Shown one piece after another: positions 17,808 through 28,818 of a stretch of DNA of 64,000 nt. This DNA is from Bradyrhizobium sp. B097 (GTDB lineage: Bacteria; Pseudomonadota; Alphaproteobacteria; Rhizobiales; Xanthobacteraceae), in the NCBI RefSeq assembly GCF_038957035.1, contig NZ_CP152412.1, positions 9,110,501 to 9,174,500 on the forward strand, read 5' to 3'. The first letter of the stretch is position 1; every line of letters begins with the position of its first letter. The translations under genes were made by a program, and so were the position numbers. Under the pieces are notes generated by a model. It was not told where the DNA came from. It did no database searches and saw nothing but the letters and a program-made list of their open reading frames with translations.

Positions 17808-18548
17808 CTACCTGATCCATCCGGTCGCCAGTGCTGAGGCGAGTTCGGCCTGGCCGTGCTGCCGCGCCAGCGCCGCCATTGCCGCGTGATCGTAGGGGAT
17901 GTGGCGGAAGGTGACGTCCCAACCGCCGTCAACTTTTTCAAGAATCGCGTAGCGCGCATCGGGCGAACCGGCCTCCACCACATGCGGATGCGGCTTGCCG
18001 GCGCGATAGCCGGGCGAGCCGACGCTGCCGGGATTGACGATCAGCCGCCCATCGCGAAGCCGCACGGCGCGCGCGGTATGGGTGTGCGCGCACAGGATCA
18101 GCGATTGCGTCACGCCGGCTGCCCTCGCCTCGATCGCTTCCAGCGTGGATATGCAGACTTCGCCGCCCGGCAGCACCGTCTCGAGCCAATAGGTTTCGTC
18201 GTCCTGCGGTGTCGCGTGACAGAGGAAAACCTCGTCGCGATAGACCGCATTCGCCGGCAGCGTGCGCAGCCAGTCGAGATGCCGCGGCTCGAGCTGGGTG
18301 TAGGTCAGCCGCTCCCAGGAGCCCATTTTCTCGTGCGGGCGGTCGATCAGATAGCGGTCGTGATTGCCGAGCAGATGGACGGCATCGAGCGCCATCAGCA
18401 TGTCGATGGTCGGCCGGGCGTCGAGCGGCCCGCTCACCATGTCGCCGAGATCGACGATATCGGAAATTCCCTGCGCCCGGATGTCCGACAGCACCGCTTC
18501 AAGTGCGAGATGGTTGCCGTGGATGTCGGCGATCGCAGCAAAGCGCAT
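17808..18548 (-). CDS. Calcineurin-like metallophosphoesterase
   Basis: 246 residues with the full metal-binding set of the superfamily: AIADIHGNHLALEAVL (DxH), DLGDMVSGPLD (GDxxxxG), LGNHDRYLI (GNHD), FLCHATPQDD and CAHTHTARAVR with VNPGSVGSPG. This matches YfcE/MJ0936-type single-domain phosphodiesterases. The substrate is unknown. It is the downstream neighbour of folC on the same strand, separated by 128 bases carrying a palindromic repeat, so it is probably transcribed on its own. Confidence 0.88.
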   Translation of the reverse strand: MRFAAIADIHGNHLALEAVLSDIRAQGISDIVDLGDMVSGPLDARPTIDMLMALDAVHLLGNHDRYLIDRPHEKMGSWERLTYTQLEPRHLDWLRTLPANAVYRDEVFLCHATPQDDETYWLETVLPGGEVCISTLEAIEARAAGVTQSLILCAHTHTARAVRLRDGRLIVNPGSVGSPGYRAGKPHPHVVEAGSPDARYAILEKVDGGWDVTFRHIPYDHAAMAALARQHGQAELASALATGWIR

Positions 18549-18579
18549 GGTGTTGTCCTGTCCTCAAGCGCCACGTCCC

Positions 18580-18666
18580 GTAGCCCGGATGGAGCGAAGC
18601 GCAATCCGGGATTCAGCGTCCGCGGATCGTGTGGCCCCGGATTTCGCTTCGCTGCATCCGGGCTAC
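18580..18666. repeat. Palindromic intergenic repeat, GTAGCCCGGATG family, copy 1
   Basis: Left arm 18580-18610 (GTAGCCCGGATGGAGCGAAG...) and right arm 18635-18666 (...CATCCGGGCTAC) form a long imperfect inverted repeat around a short centre. Two other complete copies are in this window (25941-26025, 48076-48160), plus a half copy at 17653. All are intergenic. Confidence 0.88.
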
Positions 18667-18676
18667 GACACCGGGA

Positions 18677-20020
18677 TCATGCAGGAGGCGTGCCGTTGGC
18701 CGCGAGCACCGGGCCGGCCAGGTAAAGCGAGCCGGCGATCAGGATGCGCGGCGGCACCTCGTAGGCCAGCGTGGCGAGCCGTTGCAACGCGGCGTCGACA
18801 CCGGATGCGATCTCGACGCGCATGCCGAGCGCACGCGCGGCATCGGCGAGCTTGTCCGGCGCCATGCCGTTGTCGCGGCCGGGCACCGGGACCGCGATGA
18901 TGTGGCGCGTCAGCCCGGCGAAATTGGCGAGGAAGGCATTGGCATCCTTGTTGGCCATCATGCCTGTGATCACGACCAGCGGCCGCGACACGCGCTCCTC
19001 GAGATCGCCGAGCGCCGCCGCCGCAACGCGGCCGCCCTCGGCATTGTGCCCGCCATCGAGCCAGACCTCGGAGCCCTGCGGCCCCTGGCAGACCAGCGCG
19101 CCTGAGACCAGCCGCTGCATCCGCGCCGGCCATTCCGCGTTGACGATGCCGGCCTCATAGGCCGCGATGTTGAGCTTGAACGTGTCGATCGCACGCAAGG
19201 TCGCGATCGCGAGGCCCGCATTGTCGAACTGGTGCCGACCGAACAGTTTTGGCGCGGCGAGATCCATCAGGCCGCGTTCGTCCTGATAGACCAGCCGGCC
19301 GCGCTCGACGCCGACATGCCATTGCTGGCCGGCGGCATGCAGCGGCGCGCGCATGCGCCTCGCCTCCGCCTCGATCACGGCCATCGCATCCGGCGCCTGC
19401 TCGGCAGAGACCACCGGCACCTTGCGCTTGATGATCGCGGCCTTCTCGCCGGCTATCAAAGTCAAGGTATCACCGAGGAATTCCATGTGATCCATGCTGA
19501 CCGGCGTAATCACCGAGGCCAGCGGCGTCTCGACCACATTGGTCGAATCCAGCCGGCCGCCGAGGCCGACCTCGAGCAGCGCAACGTCGGCCGGATGCTT
19601 CGCGAACAGGCAGAACGCCACCGCCGTCTCCATCTCGAAGATGGTGATGGGATTGCCGGCGTTGATGCGCTCGCAATGCTCGAACGTCGTGCGCAGCTCG
19701 TCGTCACCGACGAGCTTGCCGCCGCCGACAGCGCCCAGCCGGTAGCATTCGTTGAGCCGGACCAGATAGGGCGATGTGAAGACGTGCACGCGCAGGCCGG
19801 CGGCTTCGAGGATCGCGCGCAGATAGGCGATCGTCGAGCCCTTGCCGTTGGTGCCGGCGACATGGATCACCGGCGGCAGCTTGCGCTCGGGATGATCGAG
19901 CCGCTCCATCAGGCCGCGCATGCGATCGAGGCTGAGATCGATGCGCTTCGGATGCAGCGCCGATATCCGCGCGATCAACGCCTCGAACGAGGGTTGCGAT
20001 GGGGCGGCGCTTGCGGTCAC
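18677..20020 (-). CDS. folC: Bifunctional folylpolyglutamate synthase / dihydrofolate synthase
   Basis: 447 residues. FolC adds glutamate to dihydropteroate and to folates. The ATP-binding loop [19 protein letters not shown] is followed by [13 protein letters not shown], the Mur-ligase-like core [32 protein letters not shown] and DGGHNAEGG. It starts with GTG at 20020, overlapping the accD stop by 3 bases, so it is the last gene of trpFBA-accD-folC. This order is common in alphaproteobacteria. Confidence 0.95.
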   Translation of the reverse strand: MTASAAPSQPSFEALIARISALHPKRIDLSLDRMRGLMERLDHPERKLPPVIHVAGTNGKGSTIAYLRAILEAAGLRVHVFTSPYLVRLNECYRLGAVGGGKLVGDDELRTTFEHCERINAGNPITIFEMETAVAFCLFAKHPADVALLEVGLGGRLDSTNVVETPLASVITPVSMDHMEFLGDTLTLIAGEKAAIIKRKVPVVSAEQAPDAMAVIEAEARRMRAPLHAAGQQWHVGVERGRLVYQDERGLMDLAAPKLFGRHQFDNAGLAIATLRAIDTFKLNIAAYEAGIVNAEWPARMQRLVSGALVCQGPQGSEVWLDGGHNAEGGRVAAAALGDLEERVSRPLVVITGMMANKDANAFLANFAGLTRHIIAVPVPGRDNGMAPDKLADAARALGMRVEIASGVDAALQRLATLAYEVPPRILIAGSLYLAGPVLAANGTPPA

Positions 20021-20958
20021 GCGTGCGGCGCGGCCGGCACCGTCTCCGGTGCCGTGACGATCTGGGCCGGCTCGGTGACGGCGACCGTGGGCTTGGACGC
20101 GGTTTCAGGCGCCGGCGCCTTGGTCAGCAGGCGGCACAGCCGCGCCAGCGTGGCTTTCATCTCATGGCGGTGGACGACCATGTCGACCATGCCGTGCTCG
20201 CGGAGATATTCGGCGCGCTGAAAACCTTCCGGCAGCTTCTCGCGAATGGTCTGCTCGATCACCCGCGCGCCGGCAAAGCCGATCAGCGCGCCGGGTTCGG
20301 CAATCTGAACGTCGCCGAGCATCGCATAGGAGGCGGTCACGCCGCCGGTGGTCGGATTGGTCAGCACCACAATATAGGGCTGCTTCGCCTCGCGCAGCAT
20401 CTGCACGCCGACCGTGGTGCGCGGCATCTGCATCAGCGACAGGATGCCTTCCTGCATCCGCGCGCCGCCGGACGCGGCGAATACGATGAAGGGCGACTTC
20501 TTCTCGACCGCGAGCTCGAGCCCGCGCACGATCGCTTCACCGGCAGCCATGCCGAGCGAGCCGCCCATGAAATCGAAATCCTGCACCGCGACCACGACGC
20601 CGGTGCCTTCGAGCTTGCCGTAGCCGACCTTGACCGCGTCGTTCAGGCCGGTCTTGGCCCGCGCATCCCTGATCTTGTCGACATATTTGCGCTCGTCGCG
20701 GAATTTCAGCGGATCCGCCGTCACCTCGGGCAGCGCAACGTCGAACCAGGTCTCGTTGTCGAAGATCGACTTCAGCCGCGCCACCGCGCCCATGCGCATG
20801 TGGTAGTTCGAGCCGGGGATCACGAACTGGTTGGCCTCGACGTCCTTGTAGAACACGAGCTGCCCGGAATCCGGGCACTTGATCCAGAGGTTCTCCGGCG
20901 TCTCGCGCCGCAGGATGTTGCGGATCTTCGGCCGGACGACGTTGGTGAGCCAGTTCAT
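20017..20958 (-). CDS. accD: Acetyl-CoA carboxylase carboxyltransferase subunit beta
   Basis: 313 residues. With AccA it transfers carboxyl from biotin to acetyl-CoA, the first step of fatty acid synthesis. The crotonase-like core is clear ([54 protein letters not shown]). The N-terminal zinc ribbon is degenerate: where E. coli has four cysteines, this protein has Cys28, Ser31, Ile47 and Ser50, so it cannot bind zinc as E. coli AccD does. The C-terminal tail is Pro/Ala/Thr-rich. It follows trpA after 106 bases, which hold a small GCCGGG/CCCGGC hairpin. Confidence 0.95.
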   Translation of the reverse strand: MNWLTNVVRPKIRNILRRETPENLWIKCPDSGQLVFYKDVEANQFVIPGSNYHMRMGAVARLKSIFDNETWFDVALPEVTADPLKFRDERKYVDKIRDARAKTGLNDAVKVGYGKLEGTGVVVAVQDFDFMGGSLGMAAGEAIVRGLELAVEKKSPFIVFAASGGARMQEGILSLMQMPRTTVGVQMLREAKQPYIVVLTNPTTGGVTASYAMLGDVQIAEPGALIGFAGARVIEQTIREKLPEGFQRAEYLREHGMVDMVVHRHEMKATLARLCRLLTKAPAPETASKPTVAVTEPAQIVTAPETVPAAPHA

Positions 20959-21064
20959 GGTTCGCTCCGAAATGCGGGGTCAGTCCCGGCACCAGCTGGA
21001 TATATGGCGGGCCGGGCGAACCCGGCAAGCCGCCGTTGGCGGCCTTGTTGCCGCAAAATGTGGC

Positions 21065-21897
21065 TTATTCAGCGGCCTGCTTGGCGCCCCGGACCCCCTG
21101 CGCCAGCGCAGACACCAGGTCCGCCACCGCGCTCACGGTCTTCGGCGTCGCGCGGCCCTCGGCATCGAGATTGGCGCGCACCACGTCGACGATCGCGGTG
21201 CCGACCACGGCGCCGTTGGCGTTCTCGGCGATCGCGCGCGCCGTTTCCGGCGTGCGGATGCCGAAGCCGACGCAGACCGGCAGCTTGGTGTGCCGCTTGA
21301 TGCGGGCGACGGCTTCCGCAACCGCGTTCGAATCGGCCGTCGCAGCGCCGGTGATGCCGGTGATCGAGACGTAATAGACAAAGCCCGAGGTGTTCGCGAG
21401 CACCGCCGGCAGGCGCTTGTCGTCGGTGGTCGGCGTCGCCAGCCGGATGAAGTTCAGCCCGGCCTTCAACGCGGGGATGCAGAGCTCGGTGTCTTCCTCC
21501 GGCGGCAGGTCGACGATGATCAGGCCATCGACGCCGGCGGTCTTGGCATCGGCCAGGAAGCTCTCGACGCCGTAGATGTAGATCGGATTGTAGTAACCCA
21601 TCAGCACGATCGGCGTCGCGTTGTCGTCCTTGCGGAAGTCGCGGACCATCGCCAGCGTCTTGCGCAGCGTCATGCCGCCCTTGAGCGCGCGCAGGCCAGC
21701 GGCCTGGATCGACGGGCCATCGGCCATCGGATCGGTGAAGGGCATGCCGATCTCGATGACATCGGCGCCGGCCTTCGGCAGCGCCTTGAGGATGTCGAGC
21801 GAGGTTTTTGCGTCGGGGTCGCCGGCCATCACGAAGGTGACGAAAGCGGAGCGGCCCTGCTGCTTCAGCTCGGCGAAACGTGCGTCGATACGGGTGG

Positions 21898-21901
<4 letters not shown>
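21065..21901 (-). CDS. trpA: Tryptophan synthase alpha chain
   Basis: 278 residues. It cleaves indole-3-glycerol phosphate to indole, channelled to TrpB. The TIM-barrel motifs are present: [20 protein letters not shown] (catalytic Glu and Asp), [27 protein letters not shown] and a phosphate-binding GFGIRTPE. The start overlaps the trpB stop by 4 bases, so the pair is translationally coupled. Confidence 0.97.
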
Positions 21902-23111
<1,210 letters not shown>

Positions 23112-23115
<4 letters not shown>

Positions 23116-23783
23116 CGAACCATCAGTTCTTGGGTAGTTCTTTGGGTTGCGCGTGCGGCGCGGATGAAGGCGCGGATCAGCTCGGGATCCTTGATACCAG
23201 GCGTGCGCTCGACGCCCGACGACACGTCGACCCCGCCGGCGCGGGTGACGCGGACAGCTTCAGCGACGTTCTCGGCGTTGAGCCCGCCGGAGACCATGTA
23301 GGGCAGCGCGAGATCCAGATTTTCCAGCAGGTGCCAGTCGAAGGGCGCGCCGAGACCGCCCGGCCGCGTGGCATCCTTCGGCGCGCGGGCATCGAACAGG
23401 ATGCGGTCGGCGACGCCGGCATAGCCCGGCAGCGGGGCGAGATCGGCCGCGGTCTCGACCGGCAGCGCCTTCATCAGCGGCAGGCCGAACTTCTGCTTGA
23501 TGTCGCGCAGCCGCGCGGTGGTTTCCTTGCCGTGCAGTTGCAGGATATCCGGGCGCAGCGTCTCGACGATGTTTTCGAGCGTGGCGTCGTCGGCATCGAC
23601 GGTCAGCGCGACCTTGACGGCGCGGCCCTTGGCGCGGCTGCCGAGCTCGCGCGCGGTCTCGAGGCTGATATGGCGCGGCGACGGGGAGAAGAACACGAAC
23701 CCCACCATGTCCGCGCCGCCCTCAAGCGCGACGTCGAGCGTCTCGCGCGTGGACAGGCCGCAGATTTTGACGAGCAGGGGCAT
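23112..23783 (-). CDS. trpF: Phosphoribosylanthranilate isomerase
   Basis: 223 residues, TIM-barrel isomerase of tryptophan synthesis. It starts [20 protein letters not shown] with the catalytic Cys in KICGL, then [36 protein letters not shown] (catalytic Asp) and [15 protein letters not shown]. It heads the trpF-trpB-trpA run, 75 bases after the LapA-like gene. trpC, trpD and trpE are not in this window. Confidence 0.96.
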
Positions 23784-23858
23784 GGTCTCGAAACGGGTCT
23801 CAAAAACGGGTTTTCGGGCGTCCGGACAGGGGTTGGCCCGGGTCCGACGGGGCGGGTT

Positions 23859-24245
23859 CTACAACGTCGCGCCCTGCTTGTCTCGCCCATTGGGCCCGTA
23901 AAAGCCCAGCTGGGCCGGGGCCGAACGGCGCTGCGCGTCGTCCCGGGAGGCGGTGGCCCTGAGGTCGGCGAGCTCGGCGCGGACGTGCCGGGCGTCGGCC
24001 TCATGCTGCCGGGCGGCGCGGCGCCAGCGCCCTTGCTTGAACCAAGTTCCAATGCCACCGGCGATTACGCCGAGAATGGCGGACGCGATGATGACGACGA
24101 ACAGCGGCAGTGTGACCGCAACCGTCGGCGTCACAGAGTTGAAGGGATCAAACGACACCGTCACCCAGTGACGGTTGGCGACGGCAAAGATGATGAAGAT
24201 CAGCCCGAGCGGAACGACGACCACTGCCGTGAAGAACTTTCGCAT
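23859..24245 (-). CDS. LapA-domain (DUF1049) membrane protein
   Basis: About 128 residues. Two membrane segments (VVVVPLGLIFIIFAVANRHW and about residues 44-66, LPLFVVIIASAILGVIAGGI) are followed by a charged cytoplasmic coiled tail rich in Arg/Ala. The motif AVANRHWVTVSFDPF is typical of LapA, which with LapB tunes LPS synthesis through FtsH/LpxC in E. coli. ATG at 24245, six bases after GAGAG, is preferred over the ATG at 24251. It lies next to ihfB, as lapA does in other proteobacteria. Whether it acts as E. coli LapA is inference. Confidence 0.82.
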   Translation of the reverse strand: MRKFFTAVVVVPLGLIFIIFAVANRHWVTVSFDPFNSVTPTVAVTLPLFVVIIASAILGVIAGGIGTWFKQGRWRRAARQHEADARHVRAELADLRATASRDDAQRRSAPAQLGFYGPNGRDKQGATL

Positions 24246-24328
24246 GACCATCTCTCGCCGCGATGGAGAAAGTGCGGGCCCGTCGCCCGCAGCAACGACA
24301 ACGCCGGGCGTCGCGCTAAGCGTCAGCC

Positions 24329-24658
24329 TTAAGCATCAGCCTTGGGCGCGTCGATCTTGGAGGCCCCCGCCTCAGCCTCGTCGCGATTGAGGCGCTCGCG
24401 CATTTCCTTGCCGGTCTTGAAGAACGGCACGCTCTTCTGGTCGACCGGCACATGCTCGCCGGTACGCGGATTGCGGCCGGCACGGGCCGGGCGATGCTTC
24501 ACCGAGAAAGCGCCAAAACCGCGCAGCTCGACGCGGTCGCCACGCGCCAGCGCCGCGACGATTTCATCGAGAATCGCATTCACAATGTTCTCGACGTCCC
24601 GCTGGTAGAGGTGCGGGTTGTGCTCGGCGATACGCTGAACAAGTTCGGATTTGATCAT
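24329..24658 (-). CDS. ihfB: Integration host factor subunit beta
   Basis: 109 residues of the HU/IHF family, a DNA-bending heterodimer partner of IhfA. It shows [38 protein letters not shown] and the DNA-arm motif [12 protein letters not shown], then a short acidic/Ala tail not found in E. coli. The rpsA-sppA-ihfB order supports beta over alpha. In rpoN-containing bacteria IHF also assists sigma-54 promoters. Confidence 0.93.
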   Translation of the reverse strand: MIKSELVQRIAEHNPHLYQRDVENIVNAILDEIVAALARGDRVELRGFGAFSVKHRPARAGRNPRTGEHVPVDQKSVPFFKTGKEMRERLNRDEAEAGASKIDAPKADA

Positions 24659-24832
24659 CGAAAATGGGATCCGGGCTCTTGCGGAAACCCATTTCCGTGA
24701 AAATGCCGTGCACTGTCAAGACGCTAAATCGATTTAGGACGCCGTGAAATCGCGTGACAAATAGCCCAATTGGGGCATGCGGCGATTCCCGCAGAGCGAG
24801 AATACCCTGATCAGTACGCCTTTCGCTCTCGA

Positions 24833-25810
24833 CTAGTCGGTTCCTCCGGGAGCCCACAGCGCCAGCATGCCGTCGAGCCCGAATCGGTCGACCGCCTGGG
24901 CTACGCCACCCTGCTCGATCCGCCGCGCGATGCCGCCAAGGCCGAACGCATCGAGCGTCATCGACGCCGCGGTGCGCAGGAAGGTCAGGTCGCTGAATCG
25001 CGGATTGAGCTTGTAATTGCGCACCGGCAGGTCGCTTTTGACCTTCTTCTCCGCAACCAGCCAGGCGATCGCGGTCTTCTCATCCCCGAGCTGATCGATC
25101 AGCTTGAGGTCGACCGCCTGCCGGCCAGTGAAGACGCGGCCATCCGCGACCTTCTCCAGCAGGGCGTCGTCCATGCCGCGCCGTTCCTTCACCAATCCAC
25201 GGAACCATGCATAGGAATCCTTGACCAGGCCCTCGATCGCGGCGCGGGCCTCGGGGCTGGTCGGCTCCATTCCGTTGGGCGCGGCCTTCAGCGGCGAGGA
25301 TTTGATCTCCTCCATCTTCACGCCGACGGTCTTGAGCAATTCGGAAACGTTGGGAAACTGGAACAGCACGCCGATCGACCCGACCAGCGAGGTCTGCTGG
25401 GCGACGATATGGTCGGAGGCGATCGCGGTGATGTAGCCGCCCGAGGCGGCCAAGCCCTCGACCACGACGACGAGCGGCTTCTTCGCCTTCAACTGCATCA
25501 GCGAGTCGTAAAGCTGCTCGGAGCCCGCGGTGGTGCCACCGGGCGAATTGATGTGCACGACAACCGCCGCATAGCTCGACTTGCCGAGCCGCTCCAGCGC
25601 CTCGACGCGCTCCTGGTCGCTGCGGATCAGTCCGTCGATATTGATCCGCGCGATCGTGTTCGACGTCGAGAAGGCGCCGCGTCCGCCGGCGGCGATCACA
25701 CCCACGCCGACGATGGCCGCGATCGCGATGACCGCCGCGGCGACGCGCCAGAATGTCAGCTTGCGCCTGATCCGGCGACGGTCGACGATCACGTCTGAAT
25801 CCAGCGACAT
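24833..25810 (-). CDS. sppA: Signal peptide peptidase SppA (short form)
   Basis: 325 residues: one N-terminal membrane helix (WRVAAAVIAIAAIVGVGVIA), then a serine protease domain. VHINSPGGTTAGSEQLYDSL lines the oxyanion site, GLAASGGYITAIASD carries the likely nucleophile Ser, and the region EEIKSSPLKAAPN supplies the general-base Lys. It degrades cleaved signal peptides in the membrane. This is the short type, about half the E. coli length. ATG at 25810 is preferred over the in-frame start at 25840 because of the GGAGAGA site just upstream. Confidence 0.93.
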   Translation of the reverse strand: MSLDSDVIVDRRRIRRKLTFWRVAAAVIAIAAIVGVGVIAAGGRGAFSTSNTIARINIDGLIRSDQERVEALERLGKSSYAAVVVHINSPGGTTAGSEQLYDSLMQLKAKKPLVVVVEGLAASGGYITAIASDHIVAQQTSLVGSIGVLFQFPNVSELLKTVGVKMEEIKSSPLKAAPNGMEPTSPEARAAIEGLVKDSYAWFRGLVKERRGMDDALLEKVADGRVFTGRQAVDLKLIDQLGDEKTAIAWLVAEKKVKSDLPVRNYKLNPRFSDLTFLRTAASMTLDAFGLGGIARRIEQGGVAQAVDRFGLDGMLALWAPGGTD

Positions 25811-25940
25811 CCGATCTCTCCAGAAATAGTCAGCGCGCAATCCGCGCGTTTTGCCGTCGCAGCGTCACTATCAGCTTAGCCAAATACATCAATTGCGACG
25901 CAATATGAAGAAAACAAGGCCCGCGACATCGCCGACATTA

Positions 25941-26025
25941 GTAGCCCGGATGAAGCGAAGCGTAATCCGGGAAAGATCGCCGCGGGGATAGAGCCCCGGA
26001 TTTCGCTGCGCTTCATCCGGGCTAC
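25941..26025. repeat. Palindromic intergenic repeat, GTAGCCCGGATG family, copy 2
   Basis: GTAGCCCGGATGAAGCGAAG at 25941 is mirrored by the right arm ending in CTTCATCCGGGCTAC at 26025. It lies between sppA and rpsA on the minus-strand transcript. A hairpin here could stabilise or end transcripts beyond the rpsA terminator. Confidence 0.88.
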
Positions 26026-26040
26026 AAGGACAATGGGACC

Positions 26041-26073
26041 AACAAAAGGGGCCCCGGCTTGCGCCGGGGCCCC
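26041..26073 (-). terminator. Intrinsic terminator of rpsA
   Basis: Perfect 11-bp stem GGGGCCCCGGC / GCCGGGGCCCC (26048-26073) with loop TTGC; read on the minus strand it is followed by TTTTGTT. It is 27 bases after the rpsA stop and separates rpsA from sppA. Confidence 0.88.
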
Positions 26074-26100
26074 AATGTTCGCCTGAACTATAGCGAATGC

Positions 26101-27810
26101 TTACTTGTCGGTGCCGCGGTTCTTCAGCGCGGTGCCGAGGATGTCGCCAAGCGTCGCTCCCGAATCGGAGGAGCCGTACTGCGCGATGGCTTCCTTCTCT
26201 TCGGCAACTTCCAGCGCCTTGATCGAGACCTGCACCTTGCGGGCCTTCTTGTCGAACTGGATGACGCGGGCATCGACCTTCTCGCCGACGGCGAAGCGTT
26301 CGGCGCGCTGGTCGTTGCGATCGCGGGCCAGCTCGGACCGCTTGATGAAGGTGGTGAACTCGGTGCCCGAAATCCGGACCTCGATGCCGCTCTCCTTCAC
26401 TTCGAGCACTTCGCAGGTCACGACCGCGCCCTTCTTGACGTCGCCCGGCTCGGCGAAGGGGTCGCCTTCGAGCTGCTTGACGCCGAGCGAGATGCGCTCC
26501 TTCTCGACATCGACATCGAGCACCACGGCCTTGACCATGTCGCCCTTCTTGAAGTTGTCGATGACCTGCTCGCCCGGAAGCTTCCAGTCGAGGTCGGAGA
26601 GGTGGACCATGCCGTCGACGTCGCCCTCGAGACCCAAGAAAAGTCCGAACTCGGTCTTGTTCTTGACCTCGCCCTCGACCACCGAACCGACCGGGAACTT
26701 CTCGACGAAGACTTCCCAGGGATTGCGCATGGTCTGCTTGAGACCGAGCGAGATGCGGCGCTTGACCGAATCGACTTCCAGCACCTGCACTTCGACTTCC
26801 TGCGAGGTCGAAACGATCTTGCCGGGGTGCATGTTCTTCTTGGTCCACGACATCTCGGAGACGTGGATCAGGCCTTCGATGCCCGGCTCGAGCTCGACGA
26901 ACGCGCCGTAGTCGGTGATGTTGGTGACGCGGCCGGTGAAGCGGGCACCCAGCGGGTACTTGGCTTCGATGCCCTGCCACGGATCATCCAAGAGCTGCTT
27001 CATGCCCAGCGAGATGCGGTGCGTCTCGTGGTTGATCTTGATGATCTTGACCTTCACGGTCTGGCCGATGGTCAGCACCTCGGTCGGGTGGTTGACGCGG
27101 CGCCAAGCGATATCGGTCACGTGGAGCAGGCCGTCGATGCCGCCGAGATCAACGAACGCACCGTAATCGGTGATGTTCTTGACCACGCCGTCGATCACCT
27201 GACCCTCTTCGAGGTTCTGCACCAGCTCCTGGCGCTGCTCGGCGCGGGTCTCTTCGAGAACCGTGCGGCGCGACACCACGATGTTGCCGCGGCGGCGGTC
27301 CATCTTGAGGATCTGGAACGGCTGCGAGTTGTTCATCAGCGGCGCAACGTCGCGGATCGGACGAATGTCGACCTGCGAGCGCGGCAGGAAGGCCACCGCA
27401 CCGTCGAGGTCGACCGTGAAGCCGCCCTTGACCTGGTTGAAGATGACGCCGTTGACCTTTTCGTTGTTCTGGAACGCTTTCTCGAGCTTGCCCCAGCTTT
27501 CCTCGCGGCGCGCCTTGTCGCGCGACAGCACGGCTTCGCCGAGCGCATTCTCGATCCGGTCGAGGAACACCTCGACTTCGTCGCCGACTTTCAGTTCGCT
27601 TTCACGGCCGGGGCCGGCGAATTCGCGCAGCGCCACGCGGCCTTCGGTCTTCAGGCCGACGTCGATGACGGCCATGTCCTTCTCAATTGCAACCACCTTG
27701 CCCTTGATGACCGAGCTTTCCTGCAAATTGCCGCCGGCAAAGGATTCATCAAGCATCGCCGCGAAATCGTCGCGGGTGGGGGTATAGGAAGACACAGTAT
27801 TCGAAGCCAT
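26101..27810 (-). CDS. rpsA: 30S ribosomal protein S1
   Basis: 569 residues with six OB-fold S1 repeats, the full-length proteobacterial form. Each repeat has the pattern seen in GARFTGRVTNITDYGAFVEL, GIEGLIHVSEMSW and RISLGLKQ. The first two repeats bind the ribosome; the others bind mRNA. It starts MASNTVSSYTPTRDDFAAML. The cmk-rpsA-(sppA)-ihfB order is widely conserved. A strong terminator follows. Confidence 0.98.
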   Translation of the reverse strand: MASNTVSSYTPTRDDFAAMLDESFAGGNLQESSVIKGKVVAIEKDMAVIDVGLKTEGRVALREFAGPGRESELKVGDEVEVFLDRIENALGEAVLSRDKARREESWGKLEKAFQNNEKVNGVIFNQVKGGFTVDLDGAVAFLPRSQVDIRPIRDVAPLMNNSQPFQILKMDRRRGNIVVSRRTVLEETRAEQRQELVQNLEEGQVIDGVVKNITDYGAFVDLGGIDGLLHVTDIAWRRVNHPTEVLTIGQTVKVKIIKINHETHRISLGMKQLLDDPWQGIEAKYPLGARFTGRVTNITDYGAFVELEPGIEGLIHVSEMSWTKKNMHPGKIVSTSQEVEVQVLEVDSVKRRISLGLKQTMRNPWEVFVEKFPVGSVVEGEVKNKTEFGLFLGLEGDVDGMVHLSDLDWKLPGEQVIDNFKKGDMVKAVVLDVDVEKERISLGVKQLEGDPFAEPGDVKKGAVVTCEVLEVKESGIEVRISGTEFTTFIKRSELARDRNDQRAERFAVGEKVDARVIQFDKKARKVQVSIKALEVAEEKEAIAQYGSSDSGATLGDILGTALKNRGTDK

Positions 27811-28188
27811 TTGTTCTCCAAATGCGGGATCATGCCGGCCGTTCGGGTTGATGGGCGCACCGCGCGTGAAGTGTCAGGGTTCCGCAAACCCTGACGACCG
27901 CTCATTGCAGGAGGTGCAACAGCGGGCCGGCAGTAAAACTGCACGTTCGGTACGTTTGAATGATCCGGAGCCTGAAACGAAAATATCGACTTCAAGACCT
28001 GGGAGCGGGCGTTCCTCCAGATGCGGCGAGGGTTCAAACCCGGCGCCGGCCCGCTCAGACACGGCCTCGACACGGTCGATGGCGCTCCGAACGGCGCTGA
28101 TATAGCCCTGCAAGCCGTTTTCGGCAAGCAGGAAATGCCCCATTTTGCTGGGTTTTCGGGCCGAAAGGGCCCTCCGATGCCGGCGATT
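27811..28188. other. rpsA-cmk spacer
   Basis: 378 bases between cmk and rpsA. It should hold the rpsA promoter and leader. The only candidate gene is a weak 89-residue minus-strand frame listed separately. I see no clear riboswitch or terminator. Confidence 0.5.
27874..28143 (-). CDS. Hypothetical 89-residue protein, doubtful
   Basis: Minus-strand frame starting MGHFLLAENGLQGYISAVRS, with a plausible helical first half (RSAIDRVEAVSERAGAGF) and a Cys-rich end (ARCCTSCNERSS). Position in the cmk-rpsA gap and strand fit the operon. Third-position GC is lower than in neighbours, especially in the 3' half, and no family is recognised. The 3' half may instead be rpsA leader. Confidence 0.3.
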   Translation of the reverse strand: MGHFLLAENGLQGYISAVRSAIDRVEAVSERAGAGFEPSPHLEERPLPGLEVDIFVSGSGSFKRTERAVLLPARCCTSCNERSSGFAEP

Positions 28189-28818
28189 CTAGCGCCGGGC
28201 GCGCGCCGCCTCGACGATGGCGATGGCGGCGCGGACGCCGGCCTCGATGTCGAGATTGGAATTGTCCAGCGTGTGGGCGTCCGCCGCCGGCCGCAACGGC
28301 GCAACGGCGCGGTTCTTGTCCCGCTCGTCGCGCTTGAGGATGTCAGCCAGCACCGCTTCCTCGTCGGCGTCCTCGCCACGGGCGCGGGCCTCCAGGGTGC
28401 GCCGACGCGCCCGCACGCGGGGATCGGCGACCACGAAGATCTTCACGTCGGCATCCGGGCAGATCACGGTGCCGATATCGCGTCCATCCAGCACCGCACC
28501 GGGCGGATCGGCGGCGAACTGGCGCTGGAAGCTGACCAGCGCCTCGCGCACCCTCGGAAAGGCCGAGACAACCGATGCGCCCTCGCCGACCTTCTGGGTC
28601 TTCAGGATCGGATTGCCGAATTTCTCGGGATCGAGCTCGAGCGCGACTGATACCGCGAGCGCCTCGTCGTTGAGGTCGGCGCCTTGTGCCATCATCGCAT
28701 AGGCCACCGCGCGGTAGATCACGCCGGTGTCGAGATGGCGGTAGCCGTAGTGGTGGGCGAGCCGCTTGCCGAGCGTGCCCTTGCCGGAGGCGGCGGGTCC
28801 GTCGATGGCGATGATCAT
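28189..28818 (-). CDS. cmk: Cytidylate kinase
   Basis: 209 residues. It phosphorylates CMP/dCMP with ATP. P-loop [20 protein letters not shown], then [37 protein letters not shown] and [13 protein letters not shown] are all family hallmarks. ATG overlaps the aroA stop (ATGA), so aroA and cmk are coupled. Confidence 0.96.
   Translation of the reverse strand: MIIAIDGPAASGKGTLGKRLAHHYGYRHLDTGVIYRAVAYAMMAQGADLNDEALAVSVALELDPEKFGNPILKTQKVGEGASVVSAFPRVREALVSFQRQFAADPPGAVLDGRDIGTVICPDADVKIFVVADPRVRARRRTLEARARGEDADEEAVLADILKRDERDKNRAVAPLRPAADAHTLDNSNLDIEAGVRAAIAIVEAARARR

Noticed and set aside
19232..20221. 329-residue plus-strand frame over folC/accD
   Set aside because: Antisense shadow; no ribosome site or family.
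26059..27894. 611-residue plus-strand frame over rpsA
   Set aside because: Antisense to ribosomal protein S1; its repeats simply mirror the S1 repeats.
27651..28379. 242-residue minus-strand frame between rpsA and cmk
   Set aside because: It overlaps both real genes in another frame and has no recognisable domain.
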